64,000 nt of DNA, taken from positions 1 to 64,000 of the forward strand of contig NW_027417660.1 of the NCBI RefSeq assembly GCF_009905375.1, given 5' to 3'. Shown here in pieces: positions 1 through 11,574 of the stretch (its first letter is position 1; the number at the start of each line of letters is the position of its first letter). The translations under genes and the position numbers were made by a program. Source of the stretch: Apium graveolens (Eukaryota > Streptophyta > Magnoliopsida > Apiales > Apiaceae). Below the pieces are notes generated by a model. It saw only the letters and a program-made list of their open reading frames with translations. It was not told the DNA's origin and searched no databases.

Positions 1-3000
1 TAAGCTTTTTTCAGCACCCTGGACTTGTTGTTGAGATGACCTTGATTGTGCCAAACTAACCTCTATCTCCCCCTTAGTCTTGTTGACAAGCATGAGGAGG
101 GGAGTAGGAATTTCAGGCCTTACTTGTTCAGGCAGAGAAGGTAGTGGTATGTTGAGTTTACCCATGATGGCTCTAAAGCTATAGAATTCTGCATTTGAAG
201 ATGCTTATGGGAGTCCACCAGAGTTTGGATGTCTGTTTGTTGGCTCTTGACAAGAGATGTCAAAAGCCTGAACTTGTAGAGTGAGAGAGGAGTTGGAGTC
301 TTGCAATGTTGTGACTTGACCCTGTAGAGACTGAATTTGCAGATTTGTTGAAGTGGATCCAGGCTGATAAGATTGCTAGATGTGCCAAAGTGTTCTTCTA
401 CAACCTCTTTGATCCCTTCCATTAGCAAAGCTGAAGGCTTATATCTGCTCTGGTGAAGTTGATCCAACTACCTTGGTCTCATTTGAGTGAGTAATTTGTT
501 TCTGGATCACTTCATGGAGATTGGAGAAAGATTGTTTGAGGTTTTTGACTTCCTTCTGAATGGAGGCAAGATCCATCCTAGCCATTTGCTCAGTAAAATG
601 CTTGAATTTCTTAGAGATCTACTCTTGAGATGGTATGATCATGTCCATCTTCTTATTCACCAATTTTCTTATTCTGTCTTCATGGCCAGTAAGCTTAATT
701 TTAAGAGCTTTACCAATAGATGAAATGCTTTGAGCTGAGCTTTGTATACATCTGTAATGGCATCATAGACAGCTTCTGGACTCAAGTCTTTTGCATTGCT
801 CCCCAGAATAGTAACATACTCTTCTCTGAATCTGGCTAGAACTTGATTCATCTCCAGGGCAAAGTCATCAGACAGCCATGCATCCACATTCCCATCTGGC
901 TTAGCATCATTAACAATTTTCTCCTTTTGCTCCTCAACCTCTTCATTGTAAGCAAGCTTGATAGTCTTGGTTGCTCATGTCTGAAGTCAGAAGATGCTGT
1001 GAGATGTTGGCCAGTCCAGAGATCTGCTATACTAGTATCACCTACAGAAGTTGGTTGAGAGGCAGATTCTTGTAGCCACTGAGAGAGTATGTGAGGTTGT
1101 TGGGGTTGAGAGGTGGATGGTTCATCAGAAACACCTGTGATTGAGATCACAGTTTGACTCACAGATTGTTCTGTGATTTTGACAGTGTGTTGTCCTCCAC
1201 TTGTAGTGGGAACCTCCATTGAATTGGAGGGGATTTGACTGGGTTACTATCATGTACACCAGCCTCAAACCCTTGTGTGTCTTGCAACACACTGCACTAG
1301 AATATGCTATGCTTGCCTCCCCTATGACAGGATCATGGGCAATTACTCCTAGCTTCAGCTGCAAAGGCAATTTCTGCTAGGGTTGTGAGGGGATTGTTCC
1401 TATATGAGGAACCTCCAATTGAATTAGAGAGATTTAGATAGCTCCCCCTCAGGAGTACTGCCCTCAAACCTTTTAGTCTGTGAAGACTGTTTTGCACATG
1501 AAGGTGCATTAGAAGTATCCATGGGGTCTTCATTAAAGACTGATGAACCCCCCATGTTTGTGATGGTATCATTAAGGTCTACCCCAGCATGTAGCCTCTC
1601 ACCATCTAAATGAGGTGTCTGGGTGGTGAGCAAAGCTTCTTGAGCTAAGTCACTTGATTTTTGCTGCACTTGAGAAATGGATTCAAGTGGAATTGCAATA
1701 GAAGAAATATTAAATAGAAGAGATTGTTGCTCAGTTGTGAGTGTTGGCAGCTCCCCCTGAATAGATGAGGTAGCTTCAAGGATGTGCCCTCACAGTGTGT
1801 GCCTTCCTTATTTCTCCTACCATACACTTGAATTGCTTCTTGTGCAGGCTGTGCAGACTCACTACCGGTTGCTTTTACAACTACATCCCGTTGGGAGGAT
1901 GCAGAGGTGGCTTGAGTGGTCAGCTCAGTTTTCTTACTCCTTTTGGTTCTCTTGACCAAAGGTGACTTTTTTCAGGTATATCCTCACCACTCTCAGTTAC
2001 AACGGTTAAGGTTGCCCCATTTCACTTCTTTTTACTCACCTCATCCTTTTGAGAAGATGAGGTGGTTGGTTTCCTAGCTTCTAAAGGTTTTGAAAGAATG
2101 GTCGTAGCTTGGGAAAATCCCTGTTGGTGTTCCTGTGCTTGTACTTCCACAGATTCAGGGATCATAGCTATGCTAGATTGTATGTTAGATCTCATGTCAG
2201 GCATATGATAATGGTAAGTCCTAAACCTCTCCAACATAAATGGAGTGATTTTCCAGACTTATATGACCTTACTCTTTGTAGTAAGTGAGCGAAATATTAT
2301 TTTGGACACTTGCTTACAATTGCCTATTTTGGTACTATCTATACCGTCAACAGGTAATGTCAGCTACTTTATTATTTAAAGTGGACATAATAATCTAGGA
2401 AAGAAATTTACTTATCCCTAGCTTTCAGAGGCATAATTAGCCTGGTTGCAAGTTCTTCTAGGATCAGCAGACCAACATTCAGTGTCTGTTGTGTGCAACT
2501 GAATACACCAGCTTTTGCACAACACTTGAGATGTTGTCATATCCTGTTTTTGTTTATAAAGGCCCTTACCACATAGTCAAAGATGAAAGACAACTCCTTC
2601 CTTAGATTAGTTCTGTTTAAGCTTGACAGGTTGATTCTTCCATCATAGTTGATGAAGTCCATGAACTCAGTTAGCTCATCAGGAGTTGGTACCTCCCCAG
2701 ATTCTCAGTTGGCAGCCCCAAAGTTCTATTCACATCTTGGTCATTGAATTCTATTAGTTGGCCTCCATTGTGGCATGTCACCACATAGAAAGGGAGACCA
2801 TAGAAAGGGATTATTTTACATCAGTCCTCACTATAGTTGTAATCCGAAATTCATGCAGCACATCTAGACACAATACTGGATTTGCAGTCAAAACACCTGC
2901 AAGATAGGATTCAGCCAGCAGCTTCACAAACCCCTTGAAACTCTCAGAGCTTGGTTTGCATCAGTAAAAGCAAGATAGTTGGTTCCTTTCTCTAGGATAG

Positions 3001-3025
3001 ATGTCCTTGCAACATTTAGAGTCAT
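1..3025 (-). pseudogene. 3' accessory ORF of element A (fragmented, open to the left)
   Basis: The best start is the ATG at 3025, which lies at the same place after the motif-rich spacer as the starts of the matching ORFs in B (23516) and D (36150). The first residues are MTLNVARTSILEKG. A segment NPVLCLDVLHEF matches in position the NH2-terminal block of the B copy. The frame is then broken many times, and pieces are visible around 2237-2022, 1959-1645, 1219-848 and 720-120. The pieces near 480-890 are rich in Lys, Glu and Leu in heptad-like order, as expected for the coiled coil in B, D and E. No membrane segment is evident, so calling it env-like would be position only. Function is unknown. 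Confidence 0.6.
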
Positions 3026-3109
3026 TGTTGATTGATGAGAATGAGTGGGTAAGAAAATTTTCTGAGAAAGGATGAAAATGAGAGAGAAATCGACTTTTGG
3101 ATTGAAAGC

Positions 3110-3900
3110 TAGGTCTTGTTAGATCTCGAGAATTGTAAGTAAGTGTATGTATCGAGAAGTCTGGGTATTAATAGTAAAAGCAGATGACTTATCGAGAACT
3201 CAAAAATAGACATTTGAAGTTAGTCTATCGAGAAGTCATATTGAGAAATAAAGTACATATCGAGAAGTCATTTTAATTACTCTTTTAGAGAACTCAAACT
3301 TGACTTATCGAGATGTCAAATAAATATCCAGTTTATCCAAAAAGTGGACTGAATTAATTTCAACTTTTATTTGAATAAATTCAAAATAAATTAGAATAAA
3401 TTTTCCAAAAGTATTTTACCAAAATAATTTATTAATTTAAATTATCTCAGTTTTTTTATCGTAGGTAACGGCAGCCGCTACCATTCGGGTGCGCACTGGG
3501 TAAACCCTACGGGCTCACGTAATAGCCTACAAACCACGTGAACCAAGGTAAACCGCATTTAAGCGACATGCTCTGACTCCGAAGGTAATCATAAATTCTC
3601 CTCCCGTGCAATTCGAACCTGTGACCAATAGGATAATTATCCCCTCTTTAACCAACTGAGCCAACCCTTGCGGGCCAATTATCTCAGTTTTGAGTTATTG
3701 ATAAGTCAAAAATTGAACTTGTAGAGAATTCTATGAATAAACATTACTAGAGAACTCTACAAGGACTTATTGATAAGTCATTTTTAAGCCTATCGAGAAG
3801 TCACTCGAGAAGTCAGTGAATTGACTTATCGAGGACTCACTCGAGAAGTCTTAAAATGACTTGTCGAGAAGTCGATTTTTACATATAGAGAACTGAGTTT
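3110..3900. repeat. TATCGAGAAGTC motif array in pol/3'-ORF spacer of A
   Basis: About fifteen copies or near copies of a 12-16 bp semi-palindromic motif, GACTTATCGAGAAGTC or its reverse complement, occur in two blocks (about 3115-3330 and 3705-3900). A SINE separates the blocks. The same motif family forms the LTR array at 8238-8590. The stretch has no ORF and is otherwise AT-rich. The role is unknown; the equivalent spacer in B and D carries a different motif. Confidence 0.8.
3455..3676 (-). mobile_element. tRNA-derived SINE (about 222 bp)
   Basis: On the minus strand the 5' part reads like a tRNA gene: box A-like TGGCTCAGTTGG, box B-like GGTTCGAATTGC about 40 bases later, then a GC-rich non-tRNA body ending GCCGTTACCTACGAT and a short A run. 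It is flanked by a perfect 15-bp direct repeat, AATTATCTCAGTTTT, at 3440-3454 and 3677-3691, which is a typical L1-style target-site duplication. The body resembles the Au-type plant SINE layout, but I cannot confirm the family by eye. It lies in the noncoding spacer of element A and so is younger than A. Confidence 0.9.
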
Positions 3901-4125
3901 TCTATATACTTTTTGGTTTTTGTAATTCTGCCTTGTGTTAATTTTATATATTAGAATGTAAATTAACAATTGAGCAGTTTACTTAGAATTCAAAAAATTC
4001 CAAGCTAATTGAATTTGAAAAAAAAAATGCAGAAGATTTCTGAAATATTTATAATTCATATTTCAGTAATTTCCAATTTAATCAAATTAATTTTGATTTA
4101 CTGGAGATTATTATGCTGCAAAACA

Positions 4126-5222
4126 TTAGCTGAGTTCTTGCCTTAGGATGGAAAAGTTAAGCATTTCCAATTCACTTACAAATCTAGTGAGAGTTGCTTC
4201 ATCCAAAGGTTTAGTAAAAATGTCAGCTAACTGTTTTTTCTGTTGGTACAGAAATGTGCTCAATTCTATGCCAGGATACAAGTCTTTAAAAAGACAAAAT
4301 TGACAGCTTCCACTGGAACTCTTTCTGTCAACCCTCCATACAGCAAAATCTGTATCTGTGAGACCAACAGCTTCAAAACTGATTCCCTTGGGATACCCTA
4401 ATCCCAAGTTGAGCTTCCTTCCAGTATCTGAAGATCCTCTTTCTCCCCCTGAGGTTTTGCACTTAAACTCAGGTGTATGAGATGAGCTTCCATTTTCATG
4501 ATTCTCTTGTTGAGTAGTTTCTTCATTTTCTTATTCTGACAAACTTCACAAACTTCAACTTGAGCAAGCTCCATCTTAGGCATGTCTCCTACCAACTCCT
4601 TTTTGACAAGATGTTAATTTCCTTGAAAATCAAGTGAGACAGATTTTTATGGCCGAGCTTGTTTATTTCTCCTGATACCTTGGTGTAGAAGCAACAAATA
4701 CCATCCTTATTTGTTGAGTCAAAATCTTCAACAAACAAGCTTCCTTTCCTTACTCCTTTCAGAGCAACTTCACTAGTTTTCTTGTTGATAACAGTGCATT
4801 CTTCTTTGTTGAATAAGACTTAGGACCTTTGTCTGTAAAATTTGCTAACTCTGAGAAGATTCACTTCAAGACCAGCTACCAGTGCTACATCATAAGGACA
4901 ACATTTTCAGAAACAATCTTGCCATATCCCATTGTAAATCCTTTGTCGTTGTCTCTAAAAGTCACCAAAAGGGCTAGTTTACTCCTCCAATTGTGATAGC
5001 AGGGCCTTATCACTTGTCATATGCCTGGAATATCTACTGTCTATGATCCAGATGACTCTCTAACACTATGCCCTGCACACAATGAGTTTTTAAGTGTGTT
5101 TGGAAACCCAAGCAGTGTTAGGCAGTTTCTTCTTAGTAACTTGTTCAGCAGAAGTAGAATGAGTTATTTTAGAAGAGATATAATTCAGTGACTGTTATGC
5201 ACATTTTCCTTCTGATATGGAC
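4126..5222 (-). pseudogene. pol remnant of element A (protease to RNase H, core deleted)
   Basis: In order on the minus strand: a protease-like stretch where the usual WYLDSGCSRHMT block reads with DSR in place of DSG (about 5030-5060); the end of the GAG-pre-integrase zinc region with CEVCQNKK (about 4540); then an abrupt jump to the RT/RNase H tail (RVDRKSSSGSCQF, KKQLADIFTKPLDEAT) that ends at 4126. The integrase catalytic core and the whole RT palm with its YVDD box are missing, so at least 2.5 kb is lost compared with D. Several stops and frameshifts remain. The copy cannot supply its own enzymes. Confidence 0.85.
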
Positions 5223-7468
5223 TCATTTCTTTTTTTTAAGGTCTACTCTCAGTTTGTGGCAACTCTTCATTACTTTCAAGTTGCAAGGAATGCAATCAAA
5301 CTTGTCACAAAATGAATAGGGATCATTTGAATTTGCTTCATTGTATTTGCAAGTTCCATCAGTTGACTTGCTAACAACCTTTTTACAAAGGTGAGTTAGA
5401 TGATTTGTAGAGCCACATTTTTCAACACTTCTTTCTAGGAGCATTTGCAACATAAGCAAATTTATTGCTTTTGTTTATCCCTATCTTCCCATTTCTATTT
5501 CTCCTTTTCTTTCTTGCATCTTCAGTTTTGGTTTTTTTAACAGGAGCCTTGGGACTTTGTTTGTTCATGAGCTTCTCTTCCGTATTGGAAGACTGAACTG
5601 ATTCTTCAGTTTTCTTTTCTTTATCTTCATCAGAAATTTCTTGCTTGATAATCAATTCTTCTTCACTGAAGTTGACTTCACATACTTTGAATATAGGTAC
5701 ATTAACCTCTTTCAAAAAGGTTGGAGCATTCTCAGTTTTTTTTTGCTTTCCCTTTGTCACCTACAGTCTTCCTTTTTTCATTCATGACATCATAGTCAAG
5801 GCCAATACAATGTTTGCACACAAGTTATTCTTCTCATGATACTGTCCGACCAGTTCAGATGCATTCCTGAAAGATTTTATCTTCACTTCATTCTTTTCCA
5901 GCTTCTCCCTGAGCACTGCTTCAATTTCATTTGCACACTTGAGCTTGTTCTTTAGATAAGCATTTTCTTGTTTTAAAGCTTCAAGTTCCACCAACAACAA
6001 TTCAGTTTCTTGCTTCTCACTTTCAAGCTTCTCATTTATCTTTGTTATATCTGCTAACTTTCATTAGCAGCAACCATGCTTGTGTGAATGTGAAACATTT
6101 ATGTGCTCATCTTTTCAACAGTTTCCTTGTATTGATTCATATTTAAATAAATAGTGGGAAGAGTTGGTGTCTGTGATTTAGATGAGGATGATTCTCCTTG
6201 CTCCAGGGCCATGAGTGCATAATTTCCAAATTTTTCATCTTCATCATTTTCAGAGTCATCCCAACTTTTACCCTCTGTAATATAAGCTTTACTTTGTGTT
6301 TCCTTAGAAGAGCTTCATACTTTGCTTCAAGTTCAAGATAAGCCTTGTCTTTCTTTGCTCTCTTGGGTTTCCTGCATTCTGTAACAAAGTGGCCTTGTTC
6401 ATCACAATTGAAGCATCTTATATTGGATCTATCAACATATCCAGTTTTGTAGCCAATCTTGCTATCAGAATTGTACTTCCCTTTTTCCTTCCAGCTGCTG
6501 TCTTTATTGAAGGACTGTCCTTTATTCTTGAGGTATCTTGGCTTCTTTACTCTAATTAGAGAATTTTCTAGCTAAATAGGCAATTGACTGATCTAGCTCA
6601 TCCATTTCTTCAAGAGTATAGAACTCATCCTTTTCCAATTCCAGAATGACTTGCTCCTTTGAATCATTTGTTCTTTGCTCACTTGTTGAGGCAACTGAAG
6701 TTTGAGATCTTGGTTCATCATTAGATGTTTGGCTTTCATTTACAATTAAAGCACTTGAACCATCCACAACATGTCCCTAACCAGATCTTAATGATTGTCT
6801 TTGAATCATCTCTAGTTCATATGTTTTGAGAATTCCATATAGAACCTCCGGAGTTATTCTGCTCAAGTCTCTCCCTTCCCTGATTGCTGAGATTTTCTGT
6901 TCCAAATGATCAGGGAGAGTAAGCAAGAACTTCAAGTTCACTTCTTCAGTTTCATAATATTTTTCATGAAGCTGCAGGTCATTTATCATCTTGTTAAACC
7001 TTTCAAACACATCAATAATACTTTCCTTTGGCTTTGCCATAAAACCCTCATACTGTGAAATCAGTATACTTCTTTTGGTTTGACCTAACTTCTTTAGTTC
7101 CTTCACAGAGTATCTCAATCTTTTCCCATATTTGCTTGGCAGTGTTACAGTTGACAATGTTGTTGTACATCATATTGTCAAGTGACTCAATCAATATTAA
7201 TTCTAAGCTACTATCCAGGGAGACTTTCTCCTTTTTAGGATCAGAATACTCAGAAGGATCTTTTGGAGCAAAATGAGATGGGATAACCATGTCTCCATCT
7301 GTAGATTCCTCAAGTCTAACCATAGGAAAGAAGGGTCCATTCTTGAGGAATCTGAATGTAGAGTGGATTGGCCATCTTGATAAACAACATCATTTTCTTT
7401 TTCCAAAGAGTGTAGTTAGCTTTGTCAAAGGTAGGAATTTTGATACTACTGATTTTCAGTGTATTCAT
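5223..7468 (-). pseudogene. gag remnant of element A
   Basis: Gag packages the element RNA into cytoplasmic particles. The start chosen is the ATG at 7468, 38 bases inside the PBS, followed by IPTFDKANYTLWKKKMM, a typical copia gag opening. The central UBN2-like gag block (YNNIVNCNTAKQIWEKIE and GFMAKPKESIIDVFERFNKM) lies at about 7250-6950. A CCHC zinc knuckle, CFNCDEQGHFVTEC, is at 6374-6415. A Lys/Glu-rich coiled coil lies at 5782-6000. A second, incomplete zinc knuckle (KCGSTNHLTHLC) is at 5385-5417. The frame changes at least four times, so this is a pseudogene. Confidence 0.85.
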
Positions 7469-7505
7469 TCTTCCAAGATATTAAATCTGTTTACTTTCAG
7501 ATTTT

Positions 7506-7517
7506 GCTCTGATACCA
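7506..7517 (-). other. Primer-binding site of element A
   Basis: The minus strand reads TGGTATCAGAGC two bases inside the LTR end. This is the classical plant LTR-retrotransposon site complementary to the 3' end of initiator-Met tRNA. Confidence 0.9.
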
Positions 7518-7519
7518 CT

Positions 7520-8904
7520 TGTTAGGAAATAGATAACAAACAAAGGGGGGTGGGTGAATGTGTTTTACAGTTTTTGAGTTTTTCTTGAATGTTTATGGTT
7601 GAACAAAGTAAATTGATTCTTGTAGAGAAATGTGTTCATGCTGAATTTAAAATTGTAGAAAAATAAAGAACACAAATCTTCAAAACTCACTTGATTTTAT
7701 ATTAAAAGTAAGACTATTTTGCTACAAAATTTCTAGGCTCTTTATTGATAAAGAGCTTAGCTTCTACTTGAAAGTGTTACAAGAAATCTGATTTAAATTG
7801 TTACAACTGACTAAGGACCAGTGTTAACTTTATAACTCAGTTAACTGCTGTTTTACACAGTGGATAATAAAACATGCTATTATCTTTTCTAAACTGTCAC
7901 TTGTCATTTCTATTTATAGAAAAACAGATATTCCATTTCTGGCTTAGCATATCTTTAGCATCATGTGTTCACTTTAATATTCCTCTGTCAGTTAATCTTT
8001 TCCATTGATCTTGCACACTCTTCAAGCTATTTTTTGTAGACTTGTCAATCCAGCTGTTGGGTTGTTTGTTGTTTGTTTATCTTGGATATTGAACGGATCT
8101 GCAACCTTGTACTTTGAGACTGTACATCGAGATCTCCAGTTTAGGTATATAGAACACTTGACATCTCGATAAGTATATAGGCTTATCGAGATCTCTAGCA
8201 CTCATATTTAGTTTGGCTTGTAGAGGTCTTCAGCTTGTCGAGATCTCTAGTCTTCACATCTACACTTTGACTTATCGATAAATCTTAGTTCTCTAATGGC
8301 TTCTTGACTTGTCGATATCTCAGAGTTCTCAAGTCAAAATTTACCTTGTCGATATCTCATATTTCTCTAGTGAATTTTGACTTATCGATATCTCTGAGTT
8401 CTCTAGTGGAACTTGACTTATCGATAACTCAGAGTTCTCTACTGAATGTAGACTTGTCGATAACTCTGAGTTCTCTAGTGAAGGAATGACTTGTCGATAT
8501 CTCCAATCTTTAGTTTTTCAATTTGACTTGTCGATATCTTCCTGAGTTCTCTAGTAGCTATCCTGACTTCTCGATAAGCCATTCTGGAGTTCTCGAATGA
8601 CTTCTCTATAACATTAAATCTGTGACTTGTAGAGATCTTGACTTAGAGTATTTTTCTCCAAACATATTTATTCAACTCCAAGCTTCTTCAAAATTCTTCC
8701 GAGGCATGATCTTCTTGATCTTCTTCCATATAGAATCCTTAGGATTGATACTGTTTCAGGAAAAAGACTCCAGTCTGCTCCTTTGCATTTTTACAGACTT
8801 TAAGTGTTACAAGTACAAAATACAAATTAAGATAACTGTACAACTTACTTAGGGTTGACAAGATGTCTTAGTCTTGTTAAATTACATGCATGTCTTTTAC
8901 AACA
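7520..8904 (-). repeat. 5' LTR of element A (about 1.39 kb)
   Basis: On the minus strand it ends ...CTATTTCCTAACA immediately before the PBS, which fixes the left edge at 7520. The outer edge is read as TGTTGTAAAAGACATGC at 8904 with no second LTR to confirm it. The central part (8238-8590) is an array of ten motif units. Confidence 0.75.
8238..8590. repeat. 36-37 bp tandem motif array in LTR of A
   Basis: TCGATA or TCGAGA cores occur at 8238, 8275, 8312, 8349, 8385, 8421, 8457, 8494, 8531 and 8571, a period of 36-37 bp (40 for the last). Each unit joins a module GACTTRTCGATAWCTC to a module TTCTCTAGTGAA. The short ORF across it (LSITQSSLLNVDLSIT and similar) is a by-product of the repeat, not a gene. 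Confidence 0.9.
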
Positions 8905-10516
8905 AACACTATATGCACTTTGATGGTATTCAAGGACTTGATCAAAAGGACACTCGATGAGCATATAATAGGTATCATAATAAAAACTTATACTTAAGAA
9001 ATAACACCAAGCCTGCTTTCTTTTATCTTAACATTGTTGTACGCAGACGTCATTATTTTGTATATTCAAAATGACCCAACCAACCCAAATTGTAATTGAC
9101 CCAACCCGATAAAATTTAACCCAAACTTTAATTAGATTAAAATTTAATAAAACCGAATTAAGTTGGTTCATTTAAGGTTTTGCATTTAATGCGCCCAACT
9201 CGACCAGTGGGCACCCCTAACAGTCATTTTGGAGTTGTATCACTTTGTTTAACTACGTATAAGAGACTGGTTAGTTCCCCTGAGGTAATATTTATATACG
9301 TTTTTAATGACAGTTTGATAAATATAAATATTATTTCTAAATTTATGACTTGACCCTCATTTATTTATCATAACATCATGCCATGATGGACTAAATGCAA
9401 TATTATATATATATTGAGTTCTTCGTACATAGGTCTAAGCGGAGTATTATACATTGAAGATCTAAATTTTTAACTCATTTTAACTCAAATCTATTGCATT
9501 CTATGTGTCTTTTGAATTTTTTTGTATCTGATTAATTGCGTAATTAATAAATTTATAAATGAAAGTAATAATCTTTGAATTGAATGTAATACACGCATGT
9601 TACTTTCAATACCATAAATCATTGAAAAACAATGTATACGGATATAGTTAAAAAAATGTTCATTGATGTAAAATCCGTAAATTTTATTTTTAATTTGTTT
9701 ATTAGATATTATATATTAATTCATTTAGATAAATATTTTAAATTAGAATATTCCGGAACCTTTTTATCCAAGTTATTTGAGTTGTGAAAAAATTATTATT
9801 TGTGGAAAGAAGTGTGAGAATAAATTAGAAAATCAAAATCTTTTTACTTTTTTGAGTGTGTCAAATAATTTATTTTAGGAATTTACTTAGAGAGGTTATA
9901 TTATTTCCTAGTTAAAATTAGGATTTTTGTGTGGCCTATATAAGAACAACTATATGTTGTGAATTATTTGTACATAAACTCGCCGCAACAGGTACATAAG
10001 TTCTCTTTACTTTATTTTAATTTTATTTTATCTCAAGCCTGCGATATGTATCTGTCTACTTGACTGCTAATTGAATGAATTCGTCATAGGATCATATATA
10101 TGCTATACCTTATTTTATTTGACATTTTTAATGATTGTGTTAGGTTAAATATGTATCTATTTAATAGTATAAATCCTAAAGCCTTTTTATAGTTAAATTA
10201 CTGAACAGTCCCTAACTAATTATAGTATGAAAATGCTTTTGCACACTTAAATCTAAACAATAAATAATTAATTCTATAAAATATGTATATATACTTGACT
10301 AACACGGATGTGGGTAAAGTGATTACCCGTGATTTGAAATTAACAACAACAATACTTCTTGATCTTTTTAAGTGCAAAATTCAAAATTTGAATTGTCTTT
10401 TTCACTCTTTTTCTATACGAGTAATATTGTATTATTGTAATTTGAATTTCATTCTCCTCTTCCTTTTCAGTTATTCTATTTCAAATTCTCTTTTCTTTTT
10501 AATTGTTATGTTATTT
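8905..10516. other. Unassigned AT-rich interval between elements A and B
   Basis: No supportable gene. A stretch at about 9070-9215 is rich in ACCCAACCC-like words and ends GTGGGCACCCCTA, which resembles one end of a hAT-type MITE, but no partner terminal repeat was found. TATATAAG at about 9938 lies upstream of transcript-like sequence with no coding frame after it. Confidence 0.4.
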
Positions 10517-11519
10517 TGTTAGGAATATATTTTAGACTTGATGATATTTCACCAAAACACCTTTGTAGATTTAATTAAGTGTAATTGTAGCTTTCAATGA
10601 ATAATCTTACTTGTCATCCGTTGAAAGAGTAGCTTATGTTCAAATAAGTATCTGTAGCACATTCCTGTATTACTGTAATGTCTTGAAGGATTAGAAGTTG
10701 TAGGAGATTTTAAGTCATGTTGACTTCTTGTATGATATGCAAAATAGGTTGGCTAATTGTAAATATTAGATGCCTTGTAATTTTGCATAAGTGAAATTGA
10801 GTCGACTGCTATGGAAACACTTTCAACGGATGTCTCTACAAGGCTTCAACGGATGACCCAAGTTCCAATCAATAGATGATCCAAAAGAGTCTCAACGTAT
10901 GATCAACAAAGATTCAACGGATAACAAATTCAAATAAGAGTTGATAGTGACTTGACAGTCACATGGGTTGATTGTGTATAAAAGGAAAGTGGCAGCCTAT
11001 TAGCAGGGTTTTGAGAATAAAAAAGCATTTCCATTTCCATGCTTACTTGAAGAAATAGAAAGATACTGGATGGAGAAATGAATAAGCATGTGAATACATT
11101 TAGACATTTTTGTTTTATTAGTTTGTCTTTTTCACATGTAACTTGGTGATATATAAACCAAGAGTAGAAAGTAGAAAAATATCGATTGAAATAACTGAGA
11201 AATAGACAAGGCATAATCTTATAAGAATTTCTTAGTTCTCTCATTGTAAATTCACTTATAAGCAGCTGTGTGCATTCTTGCATCAGAGAGTTCTCAATCA
11301 ATATATATCTCGGGTGGAAAGTTCAATCCACCATAAAGTTTTAAATCTTTATGTTTAGTAACTTTGTGTTTTGAATACATTCATATTTCATTCTGCACAC
11401 TTGCATATTCAAACACTGATATATTTTGATAAATTAGTTTCTTAAATTTTGAAAAGAAACCTAGAATTACATTCAACCCCCCCTCTGTAATTCGATTATT
11501 AGATTGTTTGGGAATAACA
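10517..11519 (+). repeat. 5' LTR of element B (1003 bp)
   Basis: It starts TGTTAGGAATAT and ends GGGAATAACA, followed by a PBS-like ATTGCAGAGCAAGCTC. It matches the split 3' LTR at 43956 onward almost throughout. It contains an inverted motif pair near the start (10591-10602 with 10616-10627), a direct motif array (about 10820-10925), a TATA-like TATATAT near 11300, and a pyrimidine-rich CAACCCCCCCT near the end. Confidence 0.92.
10820..10925 (+). repeat. CAACGGATGA motif array in B 5' LTR
   Basis: Five units of (T)CAACGGATGA or a one-base variant. Their central C (or the equivalent base) lies at 10827, 10850, 10873, 10896 and 10918, a spacing of 22-23 bp. The 3' LTR carries the matching array at about 44260-44370. 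Confidence 0.9.
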
Positions 11520-11542
11520 ATTGCAGAGCAAGCTCTTGACAC
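11520..11542 (+). other. Degenerate primer-binding site of element B
   Basis: ATTGCAGAGCAAGCTCTTGA directly follows the LTR. In D the same place reads ATTGGTATTAGAGCAAGCTC, so B seems to have lost several bases of the initiator-Met tRNA match and probably could not prime normally. Confidence 0.7.
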
Positions 11543-11574
11543 ACTAAATTTTAAAGATCAAAGCAACTAACAAT

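Larger units (their letters stand above)
1..8904 (-). mobile_element. Sirevirus-type Ty1/copia element A (partial, internally deleted)
   Basis: Read on the minus strand this gives an LTR (7520-8904), a PBS (7506-7517), gag, a shortened pol, a motif-rich spacer and then an additional 3' ORF that runs off the left edge. An extra ORF between pol and the 3' LTR, together with long motif-rich noncoding segments, is the layout known for Sireviruses (SIRE1-like copia). The 3' LTR lies outside the window, so the right boundary at 8904 rests only on a TG...CA reading and could be off by tens of bases. All ORFs carry frameshifts or stops, so the copy is dead. It differs from B, C and D in its repeated motif and LTR sequence. 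Confidence 0.85.

Noticed and set aside
3600..3676. Functional tRNA gene
   Set aside because: Boxes A and B are present, but the fold, the long non-tRNA body and the TSDs show a tRNA-derived SINE.
8304..8489. 61-codon ORF with LSITLSS repeats
   Set aside because: It is a translation of the 36-bp LTR motif array with no independent support.
9060..9215. hAT-type MITE
   Set aside because: Only one end-like sequence was seen, with no matching inverted terminal repeat or 8-bp TSD.
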